A DNA stretch of 64,000 nucleotides from Brachybacterium sp. EE-P12 (lineage in GTDB: Bacteria > Actinomycetota > Actinomycetes > Actinomycetales > Dermabacteraceae). The notes beneath the pieces were generated by a model. The model was not told where the DNA came from and did no database searches. It saw nothing but the letters and a program-made list of their open reading frames with translations. Position 1 is the first letter of the stretch. The number at the start of each line of letters is the position of its first letter. Shown here in pieces: positions 25,019-32,810 of the stretch. The stretch covers positions 62,001-126,000 of the forward strand of contig NZ_QXCP01000001.1 in NCBI RefSeq assembly GCF_003711805.1, read 5' to 3'. The position numbers and the translations under genes are program-made.

Positions 25019-27616
25019 GTGAGCACGAACCCCGAGCAGGATGCACTGCGCGAGAGGTGGGCTCTCGAGGCCAGGATCCCGCTGTCCGGCGTGGCCGACG
25101 GCGCCGTCTGGCGGCGCGCCCGCTCCGTCTCCACCGGCGAGGACGTGGTGCTGTTCATCGTGCGCGGCGAGGCCGCGCTCGAGGCGGCCGACGCGGTGCG
25201 TCGCGCCTATCTCGTGGAGGACCCGCATCTGCTGCCGGTGCGCGAGATCGTCGTCCTGGACGATCCGCGCGAGGAGTCCGAGGACCCCGCCGGGCACGCC
25301 GCGGAGGAGCCGGCCGGCGAGGGGCCGACGACGGTCGTGGAGTACCCGATGCCGCCCGCGCCGCCGCTCGCTGCGCTGCTGACCGGCGGGCCGCTGCACC
25401 CGGAGACGGCGCGCGCGATCATCGGCGAGGCCGCGACGGGTCTCGAGGTCGCGCGGCGACGCGGGGTGCGCCACCAGTTCCTCGACTCGAACCGCGTGTT
25501 CGTCGACACCCGCTCCGGCACGGTGACGATCCTCGGGATCGGGGTCGAGGCGGCCTCGCACCCGGGGCTGGATCGTTCGCGGGAGGTCGCCTCCTTCCAG
25601 GACACCGCGGCGCTGGTCGCCCTGCTCTACCGGGCGCTGACCGGCCGCACCCCTCAGCACGACGCCGGCGGCACCGTGCCGCGACCCTCGACGCTGGTGG
25701 ACACCGAGATCCCGGCGGATCTGGATCTGCTGTGCGATCTGGTGCTGAACGAGTCCGCCGAGGACATCCCCGAGACCACCCGCGGGCTGATCGAGGCGCT
25801 CGAGCCGTGGCAGTCGATCCCGGTGACCTTCGAGGCCTACGCGCGCACGAGCGCCGACGCGGGCACGGCGCAGCCGGAGGAGCCGACACAGGAGATCCGG
25901 CAGCCGGCGCAGGCGACCGAGGCACCCGGAGGGGAGGAGCCGGAGCCCGACTCCTCGGAGACCGAGGAGCCGGGGCACGAGGTTCCGACCTCGGCGGGCG
26001 CGGACCCTGCCGGCGGCTCGACGTTCGCGGTCGGAGCGGCGGGAGCCGCGGGGGCGGCCGGAGCAGGTCTGGTCGCCGACCCGGTCGGCACCGGAGCGTC
26101 CGGGACATCCGGCGAGTCCGAGTCGTCCACGTCGTCCGGGGACGAGGGGCCCGATCCCTCGGACGAGACCTCGCCCGAGTCCGCCCCGCCCGCTCCGCGC
26201 GAGGACCATTCCGTCACGGCGACCGAGCTCGTGAAGGACCTCCACCTGGACGAGAAGCGGGGCAGCAGCGCCTTCCCCGGTCATCTGGACATCACGCAGC
26301 CCACGCAGCAGGGGCCCGCGCCAGCGAGGCAGGACGCGCCCGCGCCGCACCCCGACGACCAGCCGCGTCCCGGCGCCGAGACGGACCACGACTCACCGGG
26401 CCCCGGAACCGCGGGAGCCGCGGCGGCCGGCGCCGCTGCCGCAGGGGGTGCCGGCCTCGCCGCCGCCTCCGCCGGCGACGCCACCGCCGCCGGCTCCGCG
26501 TCGAGCTCCGCGAACGCGCAGAGCTCCCCGCCCGCGGAGCCGGCGCCCCCGATCCCCGCCCGCACCTCGGGCACGCACTGGCCCCTCAGCCCGGCACGGG
26601 CCCCCGAGGGCAGCGGCGGCCGGGCCGAGCAGCCGGGCGACGCGGTCGGCGCCGCGACCGCGGACCATGCCGCGCCCACCCCGACGGCCGCCCCCGAGCA
26701 GACGACGGGCCCCGCTGCGCAGAGCGCCGAGGACCGTCCCACCGAGATGATGCCCGCCGCGTCCGCGCCGACCCCGGCGCCCCGGGAGACCGGTCCCATC
26801 GTCGTCCAGGGCCGGCGCACCTCGCTGCTGGACGAGACCGGGGAGCCGGTCTCCTCGGCGCATTCGCGCAGCTCGCTGCTGCGGGACGTGGTCGGCGTCG
26901 CGGTGGACGCCGATGATCCCGACACCTTCGCCCTCGGGCCGCGCGACCGGGAGAAGCGCTCCCTGCAGTCGCAGTGGATCATCGTCGGCGGCGTGGTGAT
27001 CGTGATGGTCGCGCTCATCTTCGCGGTCACCGCGATCACCCGCGATCTGCGCGACATCATCTCCGACCCGCTGGCCACCTCGCAGCCCGCGACCACCGCC
27101 CCGCCGACGGAGGAGGACACGGGAGAGGCCCCCTCCGAGCCGACACCCACGGACACCGAGGAGCCCGAGGCGCCCGCCCCGGAGCTCTCCGGCGTCGAGG
27201 TGTTCACCCAGGGCTCCGATCTCCCGCCCGACAACGCCGACCAGCAGGACCGCATGACGGACGGCGATCCGGAGACGTTCTGGTCCACGAAGCACTACGG
27301 GAGCCCCGACTTCGGCGGTCTGAAGGAGGGCGCGGGAGTGCGCCTGACCTTCGCCGAGGAGTCCACCCTGAAGAAGGTCACCGTGACCACCGCCCGCAAC
27401 AACGGCGGCCGGATCGAGCTGCGGGAGCTGAACGACGACGGCTCCCTCGGCGACGAGCTGGCCAGCGCGGAGCTCGCCGGCGACGGCGAGGTGCTGCTGG
27501 AGACCCCCGAGCCGCTCGAGACCGAGTCCGTCGCCCTGTGGATCCCGGAGCTGCCCCCGGACAGCAACGAGCAGGGCCGCTACCGCGCCCGCATCGCGGA
27601 GATCCAGGTCGGATGA
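25019..27616 (+). CDS. Membrane pseudokinase with extracytoplasmic discoidin-like domain (split-off MurJ partner)
   Basis: The 865-residue protein has four parts. Residues about 10-275 form a protein-kinase-like fold lacking catalytic signatures: HRD is replaced by RHQFLDSNRVFV and DFG by ILGIG. Residues about 280-640 are Ala/Pro/Glu/Gly-rich and disordered. One membrane helix follows at about 652-675. A C-terminal beta domain of the F5/8-type, galactose-binding-like class follows at about 720-865, with MTDGDPETFWSTKHYG. The same domain order is found fused to the C-terminus of mycobacterial MviN (Rv3910), whose pseudokinase binds the FHA protein FhaA when phosphorylated. Here it is free-standing. 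The GTG at 25019 is preferred because GGAGAGGGAGG precedes it; ATG at 24965 is the alternative. Its stop overlaps the next ATG. Confidence 0.85.
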   Translation: MSTNPEQDALRERWALEARIPLSGVADGAVWRRARSVSTGEDVVLFIVRGEAALEAADAVRRAYLVEDPHLLPVREIVVLDDPREESEDPAGHAAEEPAGEGPTTVVEYPMPPAPPLAALLTGGPLHPETARAIIGEAATGLEVARRRGVRHQFLDSNRVFVDTRSGTVTILGIGVEAASHPGLDRSREVASFQDTAALVALLYRALTGRTPQHDAGGTVPRPSTLVDTEIPADLDLLCDLVLNESAEDIPETTRGLIEALEPWQSIPVTFEAYARTSADAGTAQPEEPTQEIRQPAQATEAPGGEEPEPDSSETEEPGHEVPTSAGADPAGGSTFAVGAAGAAGAAGAGLVADPVGTGASGTSGESESSTSSGDEGPDPSDETSPESAPPAPREDHSVTATELVKDLHLDEKRGSSAFPGHLDITQPTQQGPAPARQDAPAPHPDDQPRPGAETDHDSPGPGTAGAAAAGAAAAGGAGLAAASAGDATAAGSASSSANAQSSPPAEPAPPIPARTSGTHWPLSPARAPEGSGGRAEQPGDAVGAATADHAAPTPTAAPEQTTGPAAQSAEDRPTEMMPAASAPTPAPRETGPIVVQGRRTSLLDETGEPVSSAHSRSSLLRDVVGVAVDADDPDTFALGPRDREKRSLQSQWIIVGGVVIVMVALIFAVTAITRDLRDIISDPLATSQPATTAPPTEEDTGEAPSEPTPTDTEEPEAPAPELSGVEVFTQGSDLPPDNADQQDRMTDGDPETFWSTKHYGSPDFGGLKEGAGVRLTFAEESTLKKVTVTTARNNGGRIELRELNDDGSLGDELASAELAGDGEVLLETPEPLETESVALWIPELPPDSNEQGRYRARIAEIQVG

Positions 27617-28179
27617 CGCCCCGCGACGCGCGCCGGGTGTCCGCACGTCGTGCGGGCGGCACCCGGCGACGCTTCCGCACCGTTCTCGGGGTCCCGGTGC
27701 CGATGGTGATCCTCTCGCTCGTGATCGCGGCCCTGCTCGGCGCGCAGCTCGCGAAGGCCCTCGAGCAGTCCACGACGAGCTCGTCGCACGTCACGGGTGC
27801 GTCGGTCGACTCCGACGCGAGCACCGGGAAGAATTCGGCCGGCCTCGCCGTTGTCACGGAGGCGACGCTCGGCACGGAGGTGCAGCGGCTCGTCGACACC
27901 GGCACCATCCAGTCGATGACGAGCTTCGACGCCGCCCAGTGCCTGCGGGAGCAGGGCATCACCGAATCGGTCCTGATCATGGAGGAGGTCTCGTGGGGAG
28001 CGGAGGACACCTCCGGCTGGCTCCTGGTCCACGGTCCCGTGGACCGCGAGACCCTGCGCGCCAACGGCGGGATCATCTCCGCGACCGTCGTGCTGCCGAC
28101 CTGCGGGACGGGAGCGCACGACGAGGATCCCGGCCAGGACCGGCTGTGGGCCGGCCACGTGATGATCGGCTCCCTCTGA
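27613..28179 (+). CDS. Single-pass membrane protein, function unknown
   Basis: The 188-residue protein has a basic cytoplasmic head (RR and RRR clusters), one membrane helix (about residues 29-46) and an extracytoplasmic domain of about 140 residues containing two Cys residues (in DAAQCLREQG and VVLPTCGTG) that could form a disulfide. I do not recognise it. Its ATG overlaps the pseudokinase stop (ATGA), so it is part of the DUF6049-murJ-pseudokinase unit. It occupies the place where mycobacteria carry sigM and its anti-sigma factor but shows no sigma-factor features. Confidence 0.7.
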   Translation: MTPRDARRVSARRAGGTRRRFRTVLGVPVPMVILSLVIAALLGAQLAKALEQSTTSSSHVTGASVDSDASTGKNSAGLAVVTEATLGTEVQRLVDTGTIQSMTSFDAAQCLREQGITESVLIMEEVSWGAEDTSGWLLVHGPVDRETLRANGGIISATVVLPTCGTGAHDEDPGQDRLWAGHVMIGSL

Positions 28180-28264
28180 CCCCGCCGCAGACGTCCCCTG
28201 CCCCATACTGGACGACGGTCCTCCCGCCGACCGCCTCCGCCCCATCCCACGGAAGGACACCCTC

Positions 28265-29365
28265 ATGACCCAGCCGATCCAGGCCCTCAACATCCTCGGC
28301 ACCGCCGCTCCCGCCGTGCAGCCGGCCGTCCAGGCCGCCGCGCCCGAGGACGGCACGGTGCACGAGGTCGTCATCGTCGGCTCCGGCCCGGCCGGGTACA
28401 CCGCCGCGATCTACACGGCGCGGGCGGAGATGAACCCGATCGTCATCGCCGGTGCGCTCGACGCGGGCGGCGCCCTGATGACCACGACCGACGTGGAGAA
28501 CTACCCGGGCTTCCCCGAGGGCGTGCAGGGGCCGGAGCTCATGGCCTCCTTCCAGGAGCAGGCCGAGCGCTTCGGCGCCGAGGTCGTGTACGAGGACGCC
28601 GTGGACCTGCAGCTGGACGGGGACGTGAAGACGGTGACCCTCGACGACGGGACCGTCTACCGTGCGAAGTCGCTGATCATCACCACCGGCTCCGCCTACC
28701 GCAAGCTCGGCGTCGACGGGGAGGAGGCTCTCTCGGGCAAGGGCGTGAGCTGGTGCGCGACCTGCGACGGCTTCTTCTTCAAGGACCAGGACATCGTCGT
28801 GGTCGGCGGCGGCGACTCCGCGGTCGAGGAGGCCACGTTCCTGACCCGCTTCGGCAGGACCGTGACGCTGGTGCACCGACGCGACGAGCTGCGCGCCTCG
28901 AAGATCATGGCGCGCCGCGCCGAGGCGGATCCGAAGCTGTCCTTCGCGTGGAACAGCGAGATCGTGCGCATCAACGGCGGGGACAAGGTCGAGTCCGTGA
29001 CCCTGCGCGACACCGTCACCGGGCAGGAGCGCGAGCTCGCGACGAACGCGGTCTTCGAGGCGATCGGCCACTTGCCCCGCACGGACCTGGTGCGCGGCAA
29101 GCTCGAGCTCGACGACGAGGGCTACATCGTCTGCCAGGGCCGCAGCACCTTCACCTCGGTGCCGGGCGTCTTCGCCGCGGGCGATGTCGTGGACCACACC
29201 TACCGTCAGGCGATCACCGCTGCGGGCACCGGCTGCCAGGCCGCGCTGGACGCGGAGCGCTGGCTCGCCGACCGCGCCGCCGGGATCGAGGCCGAGGCCG
29301 GCGATGCAGACGTCCAGACCGTCGCCGCCGACGAGCAGCCCGCCGTGGAGGCCGTCGCCCGGTGA
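28265..29365 (+). CDS. trxB: Thioredoxin reductase
   Basis: The 366-residue flavoprotein has the FAD-binding GSGPAGYTAAIY near residue 39, GALMTTTDVENYPGFPEG, the redox-active CATC (Cys164 and Cys167), the NADPH-binding GGGDSAVEEA, and the C-terminal FAD motif GVFAAGDVVDHTYRQAITAAGTGC. An N-terminal leader of about 30 residues and an acidic C-terminal tail of about 30 residues exceed the usual 310-320-residue length. It transfers electrons from NADPH to thioredoxin. The downstream gene overlaps its stop, but that product cannot be a redox substrate because it lacks both active-site cysteines. Confidence 0.97.
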   Translation: MTQPIQALNILGTAAPAVQPAVQAAAPEDGTVHEVVIVGSGPAGYTAAIYTARAEMNPIVIAGALDAGGALMTTTDVENYPGFPEGVQGPELMASFQEQAERFGAEVVYEDAVDLQLDGDVKTVTLDDGTVYRAKSLIITTGSAYRKLGVDGEEALSGKGVSWCATCDGFFFKDQDIVVVGGGDSAVEEATFLTRFGRTVTLVHRRDELRASKIMARRAEADPKLSFAWNSEIVRINGGDKVESVTLRDTVTGQERELATNAVFEAIGHLPRTDLVRGKLELDDEGYIVCQGRSTFTSVPGVFAAGDVVDHTYRQAITAAGTGCQAALDAERWLADRAAGIEAEAGDADVQTVAADEQPAVEAVAR

Positions 29366-29916
29366 CGTCCCGCCCGGGGCCCGAGAGCGATCCCCGCGGC
29401 CGTTCCCGCCCCGTCTCCTCCCCGGGGGCCGCCGAGGGAGCGGCCGCGGTTCTCGTGCTGCTGAGCGCGGACTGGGCGGGTCCGTCGCGTCCCGCGCCGA
29501 CCGTGCTGCGCGAGCTCGCCCGGCGATGGGGACCCTCGATGCACACCCTCCTGCTGGACGATCCGGACGAGGAGACGCTGGACCGCTGGTCCGTGGAGCA
29601 CCTGCCCACCTGGCTGCGCTTCGATCCGGCCCCCGCGCCGGACGGCACTGCGGAGACGTCCTCGAGCTGCACGGCACAGGCCGACGGCAAGGCGTCCGCA
29701 GCGGATTCGGCGGGGATGACGGCCACCGAAGACGACCCGACCGGTGCCGCGTTGCCCGAAGCCTGCTCCTCGACGCTCTACGAGGACGAGCTGCGCGGTC
29801 TCTCCGCCGGGGGAGAGCAGATCAGCCTGCCCGGACCGTGGGTGCTCACCCATCGCCACAGCGGGGCACTGCCCAAGCACGTCGTGGAGAGGGAGTTCGG
29901 TCCCGGAGCCGGATGA
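29362..29916 (+). CDS. Thioredoxin-fold protein lacking both active-site cysteines
   Basis: The 184-residue product starts at a GTG overlapping the trxB stop (GTGA). After about 28 disordered residues it reads VLVLLSADWAGPSRPAPTVL, which aligns with the thioredoxin active-site strand and helix, but the CGPC box is AGPS (residues 39-42). A conserved Pro-Thr at 82-83 (HLPTWLRF) matches the thioredoxin cis-proline. Residues 90-140 are a low-complexity Ser/Ala/Glu insert, and a short basic-to-acidic tail follows. It sits exactly where mycobacteria carry trxC. I infer a thioredoxin paralogue that has lost oxidoreductase activity, perhaps a binding or chaperone module, or a gene in decay; base use remains that of a coding gene. 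Confidence 0.7.
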   Translation: MTSRPGPESDPRGRSRPVSSPGAAEGAAAVLVLLSADWAGPSRPAPTVLRELARRWGPSMHTLLLDDPDEETLDRWSVEHLPTWLRFDPAPAPDGTAETSSSCTAQADGKASAADSAGMTATEDDPTGAALPEACSSTLYEDELRGLSAGGEQISLPGPWVLTHRHSGALPKHVVEREFGPGAG

Positions 29917-29969
29917 TCTCCCTCCTGTCAACTTCACTGGAACCGACGCATCTGACGTGCAGGGATTCT

Positions 29970-30212
29970 CTGTGCACAGTCTCATCCACAGCGTTGTCCA
30001 CAGTGTTCTCCTCCTCTTTCCACACCTCTATCCACAGTCGATTGTGGATAGCGTTGAGGGCGCTCTGACCACAGCCTTTGCGCACAGAGTCGCCCTGACC
30101 TGCATAGATGCCCCCTATGTGATCTCCCTCACCGTGCGTGTCGCTGCCGACCTTGCCTCGACGACGGGAGGCGCGCACATTCCGGACAGCCGTCTTGACG
30201 TGGTTGTCCACA
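29970..30212. promoter_or_regulatory. Cluster of DnaA boxes left of the parS array
   Basis: Exact TTGTCCACA occurs at 29994-30002 and 30204-30212. Single-mismatch boxes are at 29982-29990 (TCATCCACA), 30028-30036 (CTATCCACA) and, inverted, 30043-30051, so the last two form a dyad six bases apart. Two-mismatch boxes lie at 29970-29978, 30016-30024 and 30078-30086. This is the densest DnaA-box group in the window, about 10 kb from dnaA. It could be an origin element, a DnaA-titrating locus, or a regulator of ParB loading; sequence alone does not decide. Confidence 0.65.
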
Positions 30213-30514
30213 ACGTTCTGCACACTGTGCACGGCTGGTCTCGGACCACATGAATCACAGGTCGAAGGGTCGAATTGCTCTTGGAGACGCACACGGCTCT
30301 TCTGCGTGACCGTGCCGCTGTTCCGATGCGTCTCGCTGTCGGTCGACAGTGCCTCGTTCACCCGGGGGATCATGGTCGTCTGCTGACTCGGCTGCTAGAG
30401 ATCCAGGTAGTCCGGGGCGATTCCCTGCCAGGTAGATGCACCCTTGCCGCAGCTGCCGGCCCGTGGGCGACGGCACCGCTTGCCAGGAGCCTGCCGGTCC
30501 GCTCGCGATGGAGG

Positions 30515-32423
30515 GTTTCGCGTGGAACGTCGGAGCTGGCCGTCGGGCTCTGAGACATCGGAAGTGATGCGGGCAGCAGCCTCCCGTGCTTTCGGCAGTG
30601 GTTTCACGGGGAACAGTGCGCTCTTGTCACGATGGCTCAAAGCAGGAGGACTCCAGCTTGGCGGGCCCTGAGCACCAGCATGCGCCGAGCGCAACGTCAG
30701 ACCCGGCCGGAACGAGGTTCTGGCGAGGTGTTTCACGTGCATCGCACGGCCCGACGCTCGGTGTAGGTGGCTCCTCCTGGTGCGTCCACTCCTGCTGCGG
30801 TGCTCGACATCGACGCCCACGTACAACCAGCACACGTAAAGATTCGGAGAGCTCGGAAGGGCGGCGTCACGACGGTTCCCGGCGGACTGTCCCCGCTCGA
30901 CTCCACGTTTCACGGGAAACCGTGGCCAGCAGCTGTCGGGACTCGGTCGCAGAACGACGCTCCGGTCCCCAGCTGGCTCGAGCATGCAGGTGAACGTGAC
31001 GAGTGGAGGAGGGCGGTGCTTCCGTACGTGAAGGGCCCGACTCGCGCGACTCCGCCGCATGGAAGCACGTCATCAGGCGGGGAGCGTCTCTGCCGGCGGC
31101 ACAGCCAAGAGTAGAGCCCGGGGTTTCACGGGAAACAGGATGATCAAGGGGTGACCCTCATGCGCGGGACGTCGTCGCCGTGACGCTGTAATCCCACCAT
31201 TACGCCACGAACCTGGACTCAGTGCCCAGGCACGGTATGACTTCGCGCAGGCGCCGCGTCTGTTGCCCGTGGGTTTCACGAGAAACCTCGCTCGCTGTCG
31301 CTGCCGCACTTGTCACGTCATTACTCGGAGCGTGGGTCGCGTGCCCGCTCCGACCGTGCCGACAGCTCTCAACACACCACGACGTACTGCTCGGCACACC
31401 GCACGGGTTCACGTGAAACCTGCTCGATCGGCGGCAGTGTCGGATGTCGGGGCGAGGCGGGATGAGCGGACGACCAGGACGCTTGTCCGTGAGACTCAAT
31501 CCTCGTCACCATCGTGCGGCTCCGCCCGCGCTGCCGATTCGATGCCGTCGAGCAGTTCCGCCACGGAGTTTCACGTGGAGCACATGCGCCAGCCGTCACC
31601 TCAGTGCCGACAGCGCTGCTCAGTGCTTCTGACAGCAAGGTGCCCGGCAGCTCCTTCGCGCATTAAGTCACGACCTGCCCTCTCGGACGGCGCCGTTGGA
31701 CCGTGTTTCACGGGAAACAAGAGTGACGACGGGCATGAGCTGCCACAGGTGTCGCCACTTCCACGGCATCGACGCCCGCAATCTGTTCGACGGGCCCCGG
31801 AGGACGACAGGGGTGCTTCTTGCGTGGTGCGCCGCCCGTCGCATCCACAGTTTCACGTGCAACGTACTGCCTGAAGCATCCACGAACGCTGCGTCAGGGG
31901 AGGCCGAGCCGAACATGTCGACGTCGACACGGATCGCTGCGGCTTTGGGCAGACTTGCTGTCGCGCCGAAGCGCCTCACGTAGCGTTTCGCGTGAAACGC
32001 ACCCCTGGGGCGGTGCCAGTCGATGCCATCACGACGCCAGCGTCCGCTCCAAGCCCTGACTGGATTCACATGGACAGTCCTGCGGCTCGTGTTTCGCATG
32101 AACCCGTCCTCGGAGAGCACCGGCCAGGCCTATCGGGAGTGAGGAGGAGAGGGGGCACCACCTCTGACCAGCGGTGATGCTGTCAGCGGCGTGCTTCGAG
32201 CACTCACCCCTTCACGCCACCCAGCGCCGGTACACCGGGGGACCAGGATCGTCCGCAACGACACGGCTGCGCCATGCAGGCGGGGCATAGTCCCGCCACG
32301 CACTCCCATCGAGGCTGGGCGGATCCGCACTGCCCGTGGGGCACTCATCTGGCTGCACCGGTGTTCCATGGGCAACCCGGCGCCGGCCAGGCCTCAGACA
32401 CGTCACCTTGTTTCCCGTGGAAC
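30515..32423. repeat. parS: Array of parS-like sites (ParB-binding centromere)
   Basis: Compared with the 14-base parS core GTTTCACGTGAAAC, sites (mismatches in brackets) start at 30515 (2), 30601 (2), 30730 (2), 30907 (1), 31123 (1), 31273 (1), 31406 (1), 31568 (2), 31705 (1), 31850 (1), 31985 (1), 32091 (3) and 32410 (2); a weak one is at 32363 (4). Start-to-start distances are 86, 129, 177, 216, 150, 133, 162, 137, 145, 135, 106 and 319 bases. Seven sites differ from the core by one base and none is perfect. The site at 31705 also has the flanking T and A of the 16-base palindrome. ParB, encoded just to the right, is expected to bind here; strength at the two- and three-mismatch sites is uncertain. 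Confidence 0.85.
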
Positions 32424-32509
32424 TGCTTCCTCGAGACCGACCACGTCCCACATGCCGGTCCAGCAGGCTCCCCCGCCCCGGCGCACGTATCCCCAGTCGT
32501 GGACGAACT

Positions 32510-32558
32510 TGTGGAAGACATCGCTAGTCGCCGCGGTGAATCCACAGAGTTGTGCACA
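32510..32558. promoter_or_regulatory. DnaA-box-like sites right of the parS array
   Basis: TTGTGCACA at 32550-32558 differs by one base from the actinobacterial box. GAATCCACA at 32538-32546 and an inverted TCTTCCACA at 32510-32518 differ by two. They give the parS array DnaA-type sites on its right side as well as its left. Individually they are weak. Confidence 0.4.
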
Positions 32559-32742
32559 TCGGTGGACGAGCCACGAAGCACACGGTGACCAGGACGTCGA
32601 CACGCCACGAGGTCCGAAGACCCGTCGAGGAGAGGGTCCCGAAGCGGGTGCAGGTGTGCCGCTGCTGACAGAGCCCGACCTTATCTGACATCTAATGTAC
32701 GTTCGTCACTTCGAGCCAGAAATGTCACAGCTCACATCACAG

Positions 32743-32772
32743 GAAGGGGCCCACCGAACGGTGGGCCCCTTC
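32743..32772 (-). terminator. Terminator of the parA-parB operon
   Basis: The 14-base arms at 32743-32756 and 32759-32772 are exact complements around the two bases AA, 38 bases beyond the parB stop. It separates parB transcription from the parS region. Confidence 0.85.
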
Positions 32773-32810
32773 ACAGGTGAGTCCTCGATGCCAGAAGACG
32801 ATGAGGTGGG

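Larger units (their letters stand above)
29917..32810. other. 2.9 kb gene-free centromere-like region between the trxB unit and parB
   Basis: Open frames here are short, overlap on both strands, lack ribosome sites and show no recognisable protein family, so I find no gene. GC content is visibly lower than in flanking coding DNA. In order it contains a DnaA-box cluster (29970-30212), at least 13 parS-like sites (30515-32423), a second small DnaA-box group (32510-32558) and the parAB terminator (32743-32772). The spacers between parS-like sites do not resemble each other, so this is not a simple tandem-repeat expansion. Transcription converges on it from both sides (trxB unit from the left, parAB from the right). 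Confidence 0.7.

Noticed and set aside
29744..30253. 169-residue open frame over the DnaA-box cluster
   Set aside because: Its C-terminal part is made by repeated TCCACA/TGTGGA DNA (VHS, VHN residues), no ribosome site, overlaps the end of a better gene.
31019..31033. Possible extra parS-like site in the 216-base gap between the sites at 30907 and 31123
   Set aside because: Only one half (ACGTGAAG) resembles parS; the other half does not match.
31188..31203. Possible tRNA remnant (GTAAT...ATTAC) in the parS region
   Set aside because: Only a five-base stem; no acceptor pairing, anticodon arm or T-loop could be found.
31482..31495. CTTGTCCGTGAGAC as a parS-like site
   Set aside because: Five mismatches to the 14-base core; not above background.
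30515..32423. CRISPR array as explanation for the repeated sites
   Set aside because: The repeated element is only 14 bases, palindromic and degenerate, spacings vary from 86 to 319 bases, and no cas gene is present.
30386..32700. Many 60-220-residue open frames in the parS region
   Set aside because: They overlap each other on both strands, have no recognisable motifs or ribosome sites, and cross parS-like sites; treated as non-coding.
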